From Thermoplasmata archaeon (GTDB taxonomy: Archaea; Thermoplasmatota; Thermoplasmata; Lutacidiplasmatales; UBA184): a DNA stretch of 64,000 bases. Below are positions 47,867-57,318 of the stretch, one piece after another. The position numbers and the translations under genes are program-made. The stretch's first letter is position 1. Every line of letters starts with the position of its first letter. The notes below the pieces were generated by a model, which searched no databases, was not told the DNA's origin, and saw nothing but the letters and a program-made list of their open reading frames with translations. The DNA lies in contig JAKASE010000003.1 in assembly GCA_021819135.1 (NCBI GenBank), forward strand, positions 1-64,000. Direction: 5' to 3'.

Positions 47867-50304
47867 CCGGGCAGCCGGGTCCGCAGGCGCTCGAGCAGCT
47901 CGAGCGATTCGAGTCCCTTCGCGAGGCCGATCGAGCCTTCCGGGTACGGGTGCGCGGCGAAGAACGCCTGCGCCTCCGCCCGCCGGCCGAGGGCGGCCCA
48001 GGGGATTACGTTCTCGAAGAGGGTGGTGAGTTCCCCCGATCCCCGGTAGCTCGCGTCGAGCGCCGGCAGGTTCTCCTCGAGCCAGGGGAGGACGAGCGGC
48101 CGGCCGACCGGGTTCTTCGCGAGCTGGATGAGGACGTTCCGCGTGTTCCACGTCCGGATCGTCCCGTTGCGGACGAGCTCGAGCGTTTCGCGGAGGAGAC
48201 CTGCCTCCGGCGCCCAGGCGAGGGCGCGCTCGAAGCGCAGGCGTTCGTTCTCTGTGGGAGCGCGTTCGAGCGCCCGGAGCATCTCGTGGAACGCGGTCGG
48301 CCCATCCGTCCGGACCCGTGCGATGGCCACGGCGTCCCGGAGGTCGGCATCCAGATGGGGCCACTCGAGGAACTTCTCGGCGAGCGCTTGCGCAAAGCCG
48401 GCATCGACCCGGGCCCGGGCGGCGAGCAGCGTCTCCCGAAGGATGCCCGTGTCCGGAGGTTCGTCGGGCCGCCGGCCGATCCCGATCGCGTCGAGGCGAT
48501 CGGCGAGGAACCGGCGGGCGAGCTCCTGGAGCGGGGCGACGGACGGGAAGGCGATCGCCCAGTCCCTCAGCGGTCGGACGATCTCCTCGACGACAAGGCG
48601 ATCGGTGGTCTTCCCGAGCGTCTCCACGACCCGCACGTACGTCGTCCAGTCGATGTCCCCCGAGACCAGGAACGCCGTGAGGTCGTTGAGGACCGCCCAT
48701 CGGTCGGTGGCCGGTCGCGCCGGGAGGACCTTCAGGAGCCGGTCGAGGAGCCCAGGGTCGTAGCGGACCCGGTAGAACCCGAGGGCCTCCGGATTGAGGA
48801 GGACCGTCGCGGACGCCGGGACCGGGACCGTCCGCTCGCGGGTATCGAACAGGATCGGGGTACGGTGGCCGTCGACGTCGACCCAGAGCGGGATCGGCCA
48901 GGGATCCTCCCGCGGGGACGGGCCGTAGAAGGAGAACCGGTCCTGGGCGAGCCGGAGTCGGTCCCCCTCGAGCCGGGCGGAGACGACCGGCAGGCCGGGT
49001 CGGTCGATCCAGGGATGCATCAGCCGGGAGACCGGTTCCCCCGAGTGGCGTTCGAGCGCCGCCCAGAGGTCCTCGGTCTCGGCGTTCCCGTAGCGGAAGC
49101 GGTTCAGGTAGTCGGTGACGCCGGCGCGGAACCGCTCCGCGCCGAGGTACGCCTCGAGCATCCGGAGGACGCTCGAGCCCTTGCCGTAGCTGATCCCATC
49201 GAAGACCTGGCTGATCTCCTCGGGGCGCTCGACCGGGGACCGGACGGGGTGCGTCGCGCGGAGCGAGTCGCCGTGCCGCGCCCCGATCACCCCCCACGGG
49301 TGAAGGATGAACTCCTCGATCGGCGCGTACTCGGGACGGAGCCGCTCGGTCATCTTGAGCTCGAGGAAGGTCGCGAAGCTCTCGTTGAGCCAGACGTCGG
49401 TCCACCCGCGCATCGTGACGAGGTTGCCGAACCACTGGTGCGCGACCTCGTGCGCGATCGTCTCGAAGACGTCCCGGCGCGCGAAGGAGGAGGAGCTCTC
49501 GTCGACCAGGAGGCGGGTGGTGAGGAAGGTGATCGCGCCCCAGTTCTCCATCGCGCCGAACGCCTCCTCGGCGACGGCGATGAGGTCGAGCTTCGGGAGC
49601 GGGTAGGGGATGCCGTAGTATTCCGCGTAGGCGGCGAGGATCTCCGCGGCGCTCTCGGCGGCGAAGCGGCCCGAGGGCCCCCGGCCGGGGGCGGTCAGGG
49701 CCCGGACCCGGGTCCCGCGGGGGGCCGCCTCGGCCCGGTCGAAATGTCCCACGCCGAGGTAGAACAGGTAGGTCGCCATCGGGGGGGTCGGGGCGAAGAC
49801 CCACTCGCGGCGCCCGTCCACGGCGCGGACCGACTCGGCGTCGGTGTTCGCGATGACCTCGAGGTCGGGGTCGGTCCGCACGGTGAGGCGGAGGCGGGCC
49901 TTGCGGTCCGGCCGATCGACGCACGGGAAGATCCTTCGGGCCCCGATCGGCTCGCACTGGCTCGTCCACAGGACGCCGTCGCCCTGCGGGCAGCGGTAGA
50001 AGCCGGTGAGCGCGCGTTCGGGGATACGGCCGGCGAACCGGACCCGGAGCGGGGCGCTCTCGGACGGGTCGAGGTCGACCTCGACCCGCTGCTCCTGCGG
50101 GAGGGAACGGAACGGTGCCGCCTGCCCGCCCTGCTGGACCTCCCGGATCTCGAGCCCATCGGCGTCGAGATCGATGCGGAACGGGCCGCGCGCGATGTCA
50201 AGCTCGACGGTACCCGTCCAGGAGCCCTCCTTCGGGTCGATGTCCAGCGTGATCCGGTACTCGCCGACCGCGGGGGCGCCTGGAGCAGGATCCGACACCG
50301 ACAT
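47863..50304 (-). CDS. M1 family zinc aminopeptidase (tricorn interacting factor F2/F3-like)
   Basis: An 813-residue peptidase. N-terminal beta domain; catalytic domain with the exopeptidase motif AFGAMENWGAITFLTTRLLV, zinc site TIAHEVAHQWFGNLVTMRGW plus WLNESFATF (HExxH-x18-E); C-terminal helical domain of ~300 residues. It trims N-terminal residues from peptides released by the proteasome or tricorn protease, as for Thermoplasma factors F2/F3. No signal peptide, so cytoplasmic. ATG 50304 is the second codon of two possible starts 3 nt apart. Confidence 0.95.
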   Translation of the reverse strand: MSVSDPAPGAPAVGEYRITLDIDPKEGSWTGTVELDIARGPFRIDLDADGLEIREVQQGGQAAPFRSLPQEQRVEVDLDPSESAPLRVRFAGRIPERALTGFYRCPQGDGVLWTSQCEPIGARRIFPCVDRPDRKARLRLTVRTDPDLEVIANTDAESVRAVDGRREWVFAPTPPMATYLFYLGVGHFDRAEAAPRGTRVRALTAPGRGPSGRFAAESAAEILAAYAEYYGIPYPLPKLDLIAVAEEAFGAMENWGAITFLTTRLLVDESSSSFARRDVFETIAHEVAHQWFGNLVTMRGWTDVWLNESFATFLELKMTERLRPEYAPIEEFILHPWGVIGARHGDSLRATHPVRSPVERPEEISQVFDGISYGKGSSVLRMLEAYLGAERFRAGVTDYLNRFRYGNAETEDLWAALERHSGEPVSRLMHPWIDRPGLPVVSARLEGDRLRLAQDRFSFYGPSPREDPWPIPLWVDVDGHRTPILFDTRERTVPVPASATVLLNPEALGFYRVRYDPGLLDRLLKVLPARPATDRWAVLNDLTAFLVSGDIDWTTYVRVVETLGKTTDRLVVEEIVRPLRDWAIAFPSVAPLQELARRFLADRLDAIGIGRRPDEPPDTGILRETLLAARARVDAGFAQALAEKFLEWPHLDADLRDAVAIARVRTDGPTAFHEMLRALERAPTENERLRFERALAWAPEAGLLRETLELVRNGTIRTWNTRNVLIQLAKNPVGRPLVLPWLEENLPALDASYRGSGELTTLFENVIPWAALGRRAEAQAFFAAHPYPEGSIGLAKGLESLELLERLRTRLPG

Positions 50305-50418
50305 CATCCCTCGCCGGCGGGCGAAGACCTCACCGGTCGCCGAAGGCGAGGCGGCTGCCGAGATGACGTCTTCCGGACGGAGCCCGCGTACGGGTCCGGG
50401 GTGCCGAGGAAACCAACG

Positions 50419-50426
50419 TTAAATAT
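50419..50426 (+). promoter_or_regulatory. Box A of the 5S rRNA gene
   Basis: TTAAATAT lies 22-29 nt before the first base of the 5S rRNA, the ideal spacing for archaeal TBP-dependent initiation. Confidence 0.7.
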
Positions 50427-50447
50427 CGGCCGCCTGTCGCACCCCCT

Positions 50448-50570
50448 GGCTGACGGCCAAAGCGGTGGGGAAACACCCGGTCTCATTCCGAACCCGGCAG
50501 TTAAGCCCACTGGCGTTCCGCGCGGTACTGAAGTGCGCGAGCCTACGGGAAACGCGGAAAGCTGTCAGCC
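50448..50570 (+). rRNA. rrf: 5S ribosomal RNA, unlinked
   Basis: About 123 nt. Terminal stem GGCTGAC/GTCAGCC and the conserved loops are present: AAACACCCGGTCTCATTCCG, then AACCCGGCAGTTAAGCCC (loops B/C), and the 3' domain GCGCGGTACTGAAGTGCGCG and CGGGAAACGCGG. It stands alone with its own box A; no 16S or 23S is near, as in Thermoplasma-type genomes where rRNA genes are scattered. Confidence 0.95.
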
Positions 50571-50641
50571 TCTCCTTCTGTCCGGGTAGGGTGCCCGCGT
50601 CCTCGCGATAGGTTATCCGCGGCGGTCCTGTCGGGCCGGCG

Positions 50642-51562
50642 ATGTACCTCGGGGCCCACGTCGGGATCGCGGACGGGCTTGCCGAAGCGGCGCGGACCGG
50701 CCGGAGCATCGGCTGCGAGGCGATCCAGATCTTCGCGAAGAGCCCCCAGATGTGGGCCGGCCCTCCGATCCCGAAGGAGTCGGCCGAAGCGTTCCGGGCC
50801 GCGGTCGCCTCCGAGGGGCTCCGCGCGACCGCGATCCACCACGGGTACCTGCTCAATCTCGCGAGCCCCAAGCCCGCGATGCTGGCCCGGTCCCGGAAGG
50901 CGTTCCGGGACGAGATGCACCGGGCCGAGCTGCTCGGGGTGGATGCGCTGATCTTCCATCCCGGTGCCCACCTCGACAGCCCGCGCGAGACCGGGCTCAC
51001 GGTCATCGCCGAGAGCCTGCGCGCGGCGATCGACGCGACGCCGGACGGCACGGTCCGGCTGCTGCTCGAGAACGCCGCGGGTCAGGGGACGACCCTCTGC
51101 GCCACCCTCGAGGAGCTCGCGACCGTGATCTCCGCGGTGGGAGAGCCCGACCGGGTCGGCGTGGCGCTCGACACCTGTCACCTCTTCGCCGCCGGCATCG
51201 ACTTCCGCTCCGAGGAGGGATACGGGTCCCTGATGGACGCGGTCGACCGGACGGTAGGGCGATCGCTCGTCCGCGCGTTCCACCTGAACGACGCGAAGGC
51301 GCCGCTCGGTTCGCACCTCGACCGTCACGAGAACATCGGCAAGGGCGAGATCGGTCTCGACGGCTTCCGCCGCCTCGTCAACGACCCCCGGTGGGCGGTG
51401 ACCCCGGGGTACCTCGAGACGCCGCTCGACGAGCACGACTACGTCCGATACATCGAGGACCTGGGAGCGCTGCGCGGCTTGCTATCCACCGGTCCGTCCC
51501 CCGTCGCCCAACCGCCGTCCCGGGCCCCGGCTCGCGGCCGCCGCTCCTCAACCGTAAAATAG
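50642..51562 (+). CDS. nfo: Endonuclease IV (AP endonuclease)
   Basis: A 306-residue TIM-barrel trinuclear-zinc enzyme that cuts at abasic sites in base-excision repair: MYLGAHVGIADGLAEAARTG, EAIQIFAKSPQMW, TAIHHGYLLNLASP, ALIFHPGAHLD, RLLLENAAGQGTTLC, VGVALDTCHLFAAGIDF, AFHLNDAKAPLGSHLDRHEN and GYLETP contain the His/Glu/Asp ligands. The C-terminal ~25 residues are low-complexity extra. It lies 71 nt after the 5S gene. Confidence 0.95.
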   Translation: MYLGAHVGIADGLAEAARTGRSIGCEAIQIFAKSPQMWAGPPIPKESAEAFRAAVASEGLRATAIHHGYLLNLASPKPAMLARSRKAFRDEMHRAELLGVDALIFHPGAHLDSPRETGLTVIAESLRAAIDATPDGTVRLLLENAAGQGTTLCATLEELATVISAVGEPDRVGVALDTCHLFAAGIDFRSEEGYGSLMDAVDRTVGRSLVRAFHLNDAKAPLGSHLDRHENIGKGEIGLDGFRRLVNDPRWAVTPGYLETPLDEHDYVRYIEDLGALRGLLSTGPSPVAQPPSRAPARGRRSSTVK

Positions 51563-51587
51563 AGACCCCATCCTCGCCGCGCCGGCC

Positions 51588-52442
51588 ATGACGGAGGAGG
51601 CTCCGGCGGAGCTTGTCGCCACGCTCCGGGACGCCGCCGTCAAGATCCGCCGCGAGATCATCCGGATGACCTACGCCGCCGGCAGCGGCCACCCGGGCGG
51701 GAGCCTTTCCGTCACGGACCTCGTCACCGCGCTCCTGTTCCACGAGCTCCGCTACGATCCCCAGCGGCCCGACTGGCCGGATCGGGACCGGCTCGTGATG
51801 TCGAAGGGCCACGCCGCGCCGGCCTTCTATGCCGCCCTCGCGATCCGCGGGATCCTGCCCCCGGAGGAGCTCCTCACGCTCCGGAAGCTCGGGAGCCGCC
51901 TGCAGGGCCACGTGGACCGCAACAAGCTCCCGTGGGTCGAAGCATCGACCGGGTGCCTCGGCCAGGGGATCGGCATGGCGGTCGGCATGGCGCTCGATGC
52001 GCGCCTCGCGAAGCGCCCGAGCCGCGTCTACGCGGTGCTCGGCGACGGCGAGTGCCAGTCCGGCTGGACCTGGGAGGCGCTGATGGCCGGCGGACACTAC
52101 CGGCTCGGCAACCTCGTCGCGATCCTCGACCGCAACGGGATCGAGACCGACGGGCCCACGGAGTCGATCATGGGGATCGAGCCGATCGCCGACAAGTTCC
52201 GGGCGTTCCGCTACCACACGCTCGAGATCGACGGGCACGACTTCCCCGCGATCCTGCGCGCGCTCGCCGAGGCCCGGACCGTGACGGACAAACCGACGGC
52301 GATCGTCGCCCGCACGGTCAAGGGCAAGGGGGTCTCGTTCATGGAAGGCCAGCATTCCTGGCACGGGAAGGCCCCCTCCGCGGCGGAGGCCGAGAAGGCG
52401 CTCCGCGAGCTCGGGGACCCGCGGGGGGTGCCCTCCCGATGA
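51588..52442 (+). CDS. Transketolase, N-terminal subunit
   Basis: A 284-residue ThDP-binding half of a split archaeal transketolase: YAAGSGHPGGSLSVTDLVTA, LVMSKGHAAPAFYAALA, STGCLGQGIGMAVGMAL, and the ThDP/Mg site VLGDGECQSGWTWEALM with LVAILDRNGIETDG. It transfers two-carbon units between sugar phosphates together with the C-terminal subunit. Box A GTAAAATAG (about 51551-51559) lies 29-37 nt upstream. The stop overlaps the next start as ATGA. Confidence 0.95.
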   Translation: MTEEAPAELVATLRDAAVKIRREIIRMTYAAGSGHPGGSLSVTDLVTALLFHELRYDPQRPDWPDRDRLVMSKGHAAPAFYAALAIRGILPPEELLTLRKLGSRLQGHVDRNKLPWVEASTGCLGQGIGMAVGMALDARLAKRPSRVYAVLGDGECQSGWTWEALMAGGHYRLGNLVAILDRNGIETDGPTESIMGIEPIADKFRAFRYHTLEIDGHDFPAILRALAEARTVTDKPTAIVARTVKGKGVSFMEGQHSWHGKAPSAAEAEKALRELGDPRGVPSR

Positions 52443-53392
52443 GCGCCGCCCGCCCGACCGAGAGCCTGCGGGATGCCTACGGCCAGACGCTGGTCGAGCT
52501 CGGGGAGCGCGACCCGAACCTGGTCGCCCTGGACGCCGACCTCTCCGGGTCGACGCGGACGGTCCTCTTCGGACGGAAGTTCCCGGAGCGGTTCTTCAAC
52601 GTCGGCGTGATGGAGCCGTCGATGATGACGATCGCGAGCGGGCTCGCGCTCGGCGGGCGCACCGTCTTCGCGAGCACGTTCGCGGTCTTCGCCGCCGGCC
52701 AGGCGTACAACGCGGTCCGGCAGTCGATCTGCTACAACCGCGCGAACGTCAAGATCGTCGCGACGCACGGGGGCCTCCTGGTGGGGGCCGACGGGGGGAC
52801 CCACCAGATCATCGAGGACATCGGCCTGATGCAGGGTCTCCCGGGCATGACCGTGATCGTCCCGGCGGACGCCCCGACGACCCGGGCGGCGGTCCGGGCG
52901 GTCGCCGAGCGGTCCGGGCCCGCGTACCTCCGCCTCACCCGGGAGAACCTCCCGGTCGTGACGGACGGCACGTTCCGTCTCGGAACGGCGGCGGAGCTCC
53001 GGGCGGGGAACGACCTCACGATCATCGCGGTCGGGGCCCTCGTCGCGCGGGCGCTCGAGGTCGCCGAGGAGCTCGGCGAGGTCGGGATCTCGACGCGCGT
53101 GCTCGATCTCGCCTCGGTCAAGCCGTTCGACGCCCCGACGGTCCTCCGGGCCGCCCGGGAGACCGGCGCGATCCTGGTCCTCGAGGAGCACACGGTCGTC
53201 ACCGGCGTGGGGGCATTGGTCGCGTCGGTCACGAGCGAGAACTACCCGGTGCCGGTCCACCGGGTCGGCGTCCCGGACGTCTTCGGCGAGTCCGGCGAGC
53301 CGTGGGCGCTCCTCGACCGCTTCGGCCTGTCGAAGGAGCGGATCCGGTCCGAGGCCTGGGAGCTCCTCCGGATCCGGGGCAAAGTTCAGTAA
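52439..53392 (+). CDS. Transketolase, C-terminal subunit
   Basis: A 317-residue partner carrying the pyrimidine-binding and C-terminal domains: [40 protein letters not shown] (activating Glu), [32 protein letters not shown] and the [20 protein letters not shown]-terminal domain. It starts in an ATGA overlap with the N-terminal subunit and is followed 25 nt later by transaldolase. Confidence 0.95.
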   Translation: MSAARPTESLRDAYGQTLVELGERDPNLVALDADLSGSTRTVLFGRKFPERFFNVGVMEPSMMTIASGLALGGRTVFASTFAVFAAGQAYNAVRQSICYNRANVKIVATHGGLLVGADGGTHQIIEDIGLMQGLPGMTVIVPADAPTTRAAVRAVAERSGPAYLRLTRENLPVVTDGTFRLGTAAELRAGNDLTIIAVGALVARALEVAEELGEVGISTRVLDLASVKPFDAPTVLRAARETGAILVLEEHTVVTGVGALVASVTSENYPVPVHRVGVPDVFGESGEPWALLDRFGLSKERIRSEAWELLRIRGKVQ

Positions 53393-53417
53393 GCCCCACG
53401 GTCTCCCCGAGGTCGCG

Positions 53418-54065
53418 ATGCACCTGTTCCTCGATACCGCGAGCGTGGCCGAGATCCGAACGATGTGGGACGTCGGCATCTTGGACGGCGTGACCACGAA
53501 CCCGACCCTGGTCGCGAAGGAGGGGCGGAAGTTCGAGGACGTCCTCCGCGAGATCTGCGCCCTCGGCGTCCCCTCGGTCTCGGCCGAGGTCGTCGCGACC
53601 GACACGGAGGGGATGGTGCGCGAGGGCCGGCACCTGCGCGACATCCACCCGGCGATCTACGTCAAGGTCCCGATGACGCCGGCCGGCCTCACCGCCACGA
53701 AGGTCCTCGCGAAGGAGAAGACCCGCGTCAACATGACCCTCGTCTTCAGCGCGACCCAGGCGCTCCTCGCGGCGAAGGTCGGCGCCGCGTACGTGAGCCC
53801 GTTCATCGGCCGCCTCGACGACCAGAGCGAGGTCGGGATGGACCTCATCCGGGACATCGTGCAGATCTACCGCAACTACCACTTCCCGACGCAGGTCCTG
53901 GTCGCGAGCGTCCGCCACCCGGTCCACGTCCTCGAGGCGGCGAAGCTGGGGGCCGACATCTGCACGATGCCGTTCGCGGTGATGCAGAAGCTGAGCCAGC
54001 ATCCCCTCACGGACCTCGGGCTCGCCCGGTTCCTCAAGGACTGGGAGAAGGTCCCGAAGGGGTGA
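53418..54065 (+). CDS. tal: Transaldolase, short (TalC/MipB-like)
   Basis: A 215-residue TIM-barrel Schiff-base enzyme: [56 protein letters not shown] (Lys as Schiff-base position), [31 protein letters not shown], and [20 protein letters not shown]. It exchanges three-carbon units in the pentose phosphate pathway; some members are fructose-6-phosphate aldolases. It is the third gene of the transketolase operon. Confidence 0.95.
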   Translation: MHLFLDTASVAEIRTMWDVGILDGVTTNPTLVAKEGRKFEDVLREICALGVPSVSAEVVATDTEGMVREGRHLRDIHPAIYVKVPMTPAGLTATKVLAKEKTRVNMTLVFSATQALLAAKVGAAYVSPFIGRLDDQSEVGMDLIRDIVQIYRNYHFPTQVLVASVRHPVHVLEAAKLGADICTMPFAVMQKLSQHPLTDLGLARFLKDWEKVPKG

Positions 54066-54093
54066 CCCCGCCGGCGGCCTTCGCCACGGGCCA

Positions 54094-54101
54094 TTATAAT
54101 A
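54094..54101 (+). promoter_or_regulatory. Box A of the DUF357-translin-MTAP operon
   Basis: TTATAATA lies 27-34 nt before GTG 54128, consistent with a leaderless or near-leaderless mRNA starting at the DUF357 gene. Confidence 0.55.
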
Positions 54102-54127
54102 TCGGGTCCCCGGCTACGGAGGCCTTC

Positions 54128-54412
54128 GTGTCCGACCCTCCGCTCTACGACAAGTACCTCCGCCTCACGCGCGAGGCGCTCGACCGGGTCCGCCCGGCCA
54201 CTCCCGAGCGGTCGTTCCTCCGGGGGGCCTCCGACGATTTCCTCTCCATGGCCCGTGCGTACCTCGCGGACGCCGAGCATTTCGCCGGGGCGGGCGACCG
54301 GGACCGGGCGCTCGCCGCGGTCAGCTACGCGCACGGATGGATCGATGCCGGGGTCCGCCTCGGCCTCCTGGACGGTGGGAACGATGACCGGCGGTTCACC
54401 CTCTTCCAGTGA
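54128..54412 (+). CDS. DUF357 family archaeal protein
   Basis: A 94-residue helical protein: LYDKYLRLTREALDRVRPAT, FLSMARAYLADAEHFAGAGD and RALAAVSYAHGWIDAGVRLG. These three helices are the archaeal DUF357 signature, often found beside translin and archaeal tRNA or DNA-metabolism genes. The function is unknown. GTG start; its end overlaps the translin gene by 29 nt. Confidence 0.85.
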   Translation: MSDPPLYDKYLRLTREALDRVRPATPERSFLRGASDDFLSMARAYLADAEHFAGAGDRDRALAAVSYAHGWIDAGVRLGLLDGGNDDRRFTLFQ

Positions 54413-55046
54413 GGGCCGGCCCCGGGCCCCCGACGGGGTCCCGGAGGGGGTCCTCGCGACGATCGAGGCGCACCTGCGCCAGCGGGAGCTCCGACGGGAG
54501 GACCTCTACCAGCGGGCGCGGCGGCTCCGTCGGCTCGCCCAGGGGACGATGGCCCGCCTGCACAGCGAGGGGGCCGCCCCGGCCGACCTCGCCGAGATCC
54601 GCCGCGCGATGGCGGAGACCTCCGACTGGCTACGGCGGGAGGGCCGCGGGGATGAGCCGATCGCGCTCGATGCCTTCCAGGAGGCCGTCGAGGCGGTCCT
54701 CCTCGGCACGATCGTGGCCGGCACCCCGATGCCCGGGCCGGCGGAGCTCGGGGTCGACCCGGAGCCGTACCTCCTCGGTCTCGGGGACGTGGTCGGGGAG
54801 GTGCGCCGGCTCACGCTCGACCGCCTCTCTCACGACGATCTTCCCGGGGCCGAGGCGTCGCTCGCCCTGATGGAGCGCCTCACGCGCGCCCTGCTCCGGT
54901 TCGACACGACCCGGGCGATCGTCCAGCTGAAGCCGAAGCAGGACACGGCCCGGGCCCTCCTCGAGCGGACCCGGGGAGAGGTCGTCATGGCCCGATTCCT
55001 CACCCGGGCGCGGCCCGGCGGCCCCGGCGCCCCGGAGGATCCCTGA
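54384..55046 (+). CDS. Translin family protein
   Basis: A 220-residue all-helical protein of the translin/TRAX family, which forms octameric barrels binding or cutting RNA: LRREDLYQRARRLRRLAQGT, ARLHSEGAAPADLAEIRRAM, DAFQEAVEAVLLGTIVAGTP, YLLGLGDVVGEVRRLTLDRL, and DTTRAIVQLKPKQDTARALL near the end. It overlaps DUF357 by 29 nt and meets the next gene in a CTGA overlap, so three genes are coupled. Confidence 0.85.
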   Translation: MTGGSPSSSEGRPRAPDGVPEGVLATIEAHLRQRELRREDLYQRARRLRRLAQGTMARLHSEGAAPADLAEIRRAMAETSDWLRREGRGDEPIALDAFQEAVEAVLLGTIVAGTPMPGPAELGVDPEPYLLGLGDVVGEVRRLTLDRLSHDDLPGAEASLALMERLTRALLRFDTTRAIVQLKPKQDTARALLERTRGEVVMARFLTRARPGGPGAPEDP

Positions 55047-55840
55047 GCGACCTCCCGGCCCGTCGGACGATCGCCGTCATCGGAGGGTCCGGGGTGACCG
55101 GGATCTTCGAGGGCGGGCCGAAGCGGACCCACCGCGTGGCGACCCCGTGGGGGGCCCCGTCGGGGCCGATCGAGGAGGGGGAGGTCGGCGGGGTCCGGGT
55201 GTTGTTCCTGCCCCGCCACGGTCCCGGCCACACCATCCCGCCGCACCGGGTGAACTACCGGGCGAACATCGACGCCCTCCGCTCCCTCGGTGCGGAGGCG
55301 ATCGTCACGGTGAGCTCCGTCGGTTCGCTGAAGGAGTCGCTCCCGCCCGGCACGTTCGTCCTGCCGGACCAGTTCGTCGACCTCACGAAGCAGCGGCCGA
55401 CCACGTTCTACGACGGGGGGCGGGTCTACCACGTGTCGCTCGCCGATCCGTTCTGCCCCGACCTCACCGAGGGGGCGGCCTCCGTCGGGCGGGAGATCGG
55501 CATCCCGTTCGTCGAGAAGGCGACGTACGTCTGCGTCGAGGGACCGCGGTTCTCCACCCGGGCGGAGTCGGCCTACTTCCGCACGTTCGCCGACGTGATC
55601 GGCATGACGCTCGTGCCCGAGGTCACGCTCGCCCGGGAGCGCGCGCTTTGCTACCTCTCCCTCGCGATGGTCACCGACTTCGATGTCTGGGCGGACCGTC
55701 CGGTCGAGGCGAAGGAGATCGTCGAGACGATGCACCGGAACGTCGACCGGATGGCCCGGGTCCTCTCCCGGCTCCTTCCGCGCGTCGCCCGCCCTCCGAG
55801 CTGCGCCTGCGCCCGCGCGCTCGATGACGCGGGGGTATAG
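55043..55840 (+). CDS. S-methyl-5'-thioadenosine (or thioinosine) phosphorylase, apparent CTG start
   Basis: A 265-residue nucleoside phosphorylase cleaving MTA or MTI with phosphate: LPARRTIAVIGGSGVTGIFE (phosphate loop), RHGPGHTIPPHRVNYRANID, VTVSSVGSLKESLPPGTFVL, YVCVEGPRFSTRAESAYFRT, and VTDFDVW. The conserved N-terminal strand lies before the first GTG (55094), so the true start must be upstream. The frame holds no ATG, GTG or TTG in the 28 codons checked, while CTG 55043 overlaps the translin stop as CTGA and gives the expected length. Confidence 0.88.
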   Translation: MSDLPARRTIAVIGGSGVTGIFEGGPKRTHRVATPWGAPSGPIEEGEVGGVRVLFLPRHGPGHTIPPHRVNYRANIDALRSLGAEAIVTVSSVGSLKESLPPGTFVLPDQFVDLTKQRPTTFYDGGRVYHVSLADPFCPDLTEGAASVGREIGIPFVEKATYVCVEGPRFSTRAESAYFRTFADVIGMTLVPEVTLARERALCYLSLAMVTDFDVWADRPVEAKEIVETMHRNVDRMARVLSRLLPRVARPPSCACARALDDAGV

Positions 55841-55865
55841 CTCCGCCCGCCGGGCGCCGGCCTGC

Positions 55866-56081
55866 CTACGCAGCGGTCCCGCGGCGCACGGTGATCGGGA
55901 TCCGGTGCGCGGCGAACTCGCGCTCCGCGATCTCGACCGGGTCGACCAGATCGGACGGTACCTCGATCAGGATCGGGGCGCCGAGGGAGACCTGGAGGGC
56001 CCGCGCCCCAAGGATGCGGGCCCGCTCGAAGCGAGTGAACTGATCCTGCCCGAGAGGCGGGGAGACCGGTCGCTCGCTCAC
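55866..56081 (-). CDS. rpoK: DNA-directed RNA polymerase subunit K (Rpb6/omega homolog)
   Basis: A 71-residue subunit of archaeal RNA polymerase: [40 protein letters not shown] and HRIPITVRR are the full RpoK signature; it helps assemble and stabilise the RpoA' clamp region. GTG 56081 gives a usual length (SERPVSPP leader); an upstream GTG near 56135 is possible. It is divergent from the K+ channel gene. Confidence 0.93.
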   Translation of the reverse strand: MSERPVSPPLGQDQFTRFERARILGARALQVSLGAPILIEVPSDLVDPVEIAEREFAAHRIPITVRRGTAA

Positions 56082-56228
56082 GTCACCCAACTCTGGGGCC
56101 GCGAGGGTCGCTGCGGCCGTCAAGGGGTCGGCCACTCGAGGCACCGTATTTACCGTTTGCTCCGGAGGCACGGGGGCCCGGTCCGGTCCACCGCAAGGGT
56201 AACGGCCCGATAGGGCTACCGCCGCACC

Positions 56229-57281
56229 GTGCCCGGGGTCCGCCGCCGGTACGCGATCGACCTGATCCGCCAGGTGTCCCCGTTCCTCGTCCTGTTCGCC
56301 GGCGTCTACGTCACGATCTCGGTCCTGTTCTTCTTCCTCGAGCCCGGGCCGGGCCTCTTCGCCTCGTTCTACTGGGCGATCACCACGCTCTCGACCGTCG
56401 GCTACGGGGACATCGTGCCCGGCAACACGGACGCCCGCCTCGTGGCGATGGCCGCCATGTTCATCCAGATATTCCTCCTGGGGTACCTGATCAGCGTGAT
56501 CACCACGGCCGTCACCACCGAACAGGAGAAGCGGGCCACCGGCATCCTCGGGACCGACATGAAGGACCATGTCGTCGTCCTCGGCTACGGGGGGGTCGGC
56601 CGGGCCGCCGTCCGCGAGCTCCTGGCCCAGGACCAGACGGTCGCGGTCGTGGCGGAGCGGGCGGACGACGTGCCGAACGTGCGCGCCCTCGCCCCGGAGT
56701 CGAAGCTCTACGTGACCTACGGCCCCCCGGCGGAGCGGGACGTCCTCAACCGGGCGAACGTCCCGGTCGCGCACTCCGTCATCGCCTGCACCGACGACGA
56801 TGCCGTGAACATGATCGCGGCGCTCAACGTACGGGCGATCGCGCCCCACGTCCGGGTGGTCGTCTCGATCTCCCGGTCCGAGCTGCGGGACACGCTGCGC
56901 ACCGCGGGGGTGACGTTCGTCGCGAGCCCGGCCGACATGGGCGGACGGCTCTGCGCCTCGGCCGCGTTCGAGCCGGACGTGGCGGACGCGCTCGACGACC
57001 TCACGCAGGGGGACGTGCGGGCGGACTTCCAGGAGTACCGCCTCACGGAGCACACGCCGGTCTCGACGCAGACCTTCGGGGAGGCCGAGCGCCTGGTCCG
57101 CGACGCGAGCGGATGCCTTCTCGTCGGGTACGCCCGTCCGGACGCGGCCGGGGAGTTCGTCGCCGCGGTGAACCCCGACGCGTCGGTGAGGCTCCGGCCC
57201 GGCGACGCCCTCCTCGTGATCGGGACGCTCGCGAACACGCACCGGTTCCGCAAGTGGTACGGGATCGAGCAGGGTCGCTGA
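56229..57281 (+). CDS. Two-TM potassium channel with RCK (TrkA-N/C) domains, MthK-like
   Basis: A 350-residue protein: TM1 ([20 protein letters not shown]), pore helix with selectivity filter [16 protein letters not shown]2 ([20 protein letters not shown]), then a cytoplasmic Rossmann domain ([20 protein letters not shown], later [20 protein letters not shown]) and a TrkA-C-like end. It conducts K+ gated by a cytoplasmic ligand. A GTG starts the frame. The adjacent cation/proton antiporter suggests a joint role in ion balance. Confidence 0.93.
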   Translation: MPGVRRRYAIDLIRQVSPFLVLFAGVYVTISVLFFFLEPGPGLFASFYWAITTLSTVGYGDIVPGNTDARLVAMAAMFIQIFLLGYLISVITTAVTTEQEKRATGILGTDMKDHVVVLGYGGVGRAAVRELLAQDQTVAVVAERADDVPNVRALAPESKLYVTYGPPAERDVLNRANVPVAHSVIACTDDDAVNMIAALNVRAIAPHVRVVVSISRSELRDTLRTAGVTFVASPADMGGRLCASAAFEPDVADALDDLTQGDVRADFQEYRLTEHTPVSTQTFGEAERLVRDASGCLLVGYARPDAAGEFVAAVNPDASVRLRPGDALLVIGTLANTHRFRKWYGIEQGR

Positions 57282-57318
57282 CGGTCGGGGTGGCGATCGA
57301 CGGACCTTTTCGACGACG

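Noticed and set aside
47434-50589. Very long plus-strand frame opposite the M1 aminopeptidase
   Set aside because: It mirrors the codon bias of the real minus-strand gene, is Arg/Glu/Asp-rich with no domain, and crosses the 5S rRNA gene.
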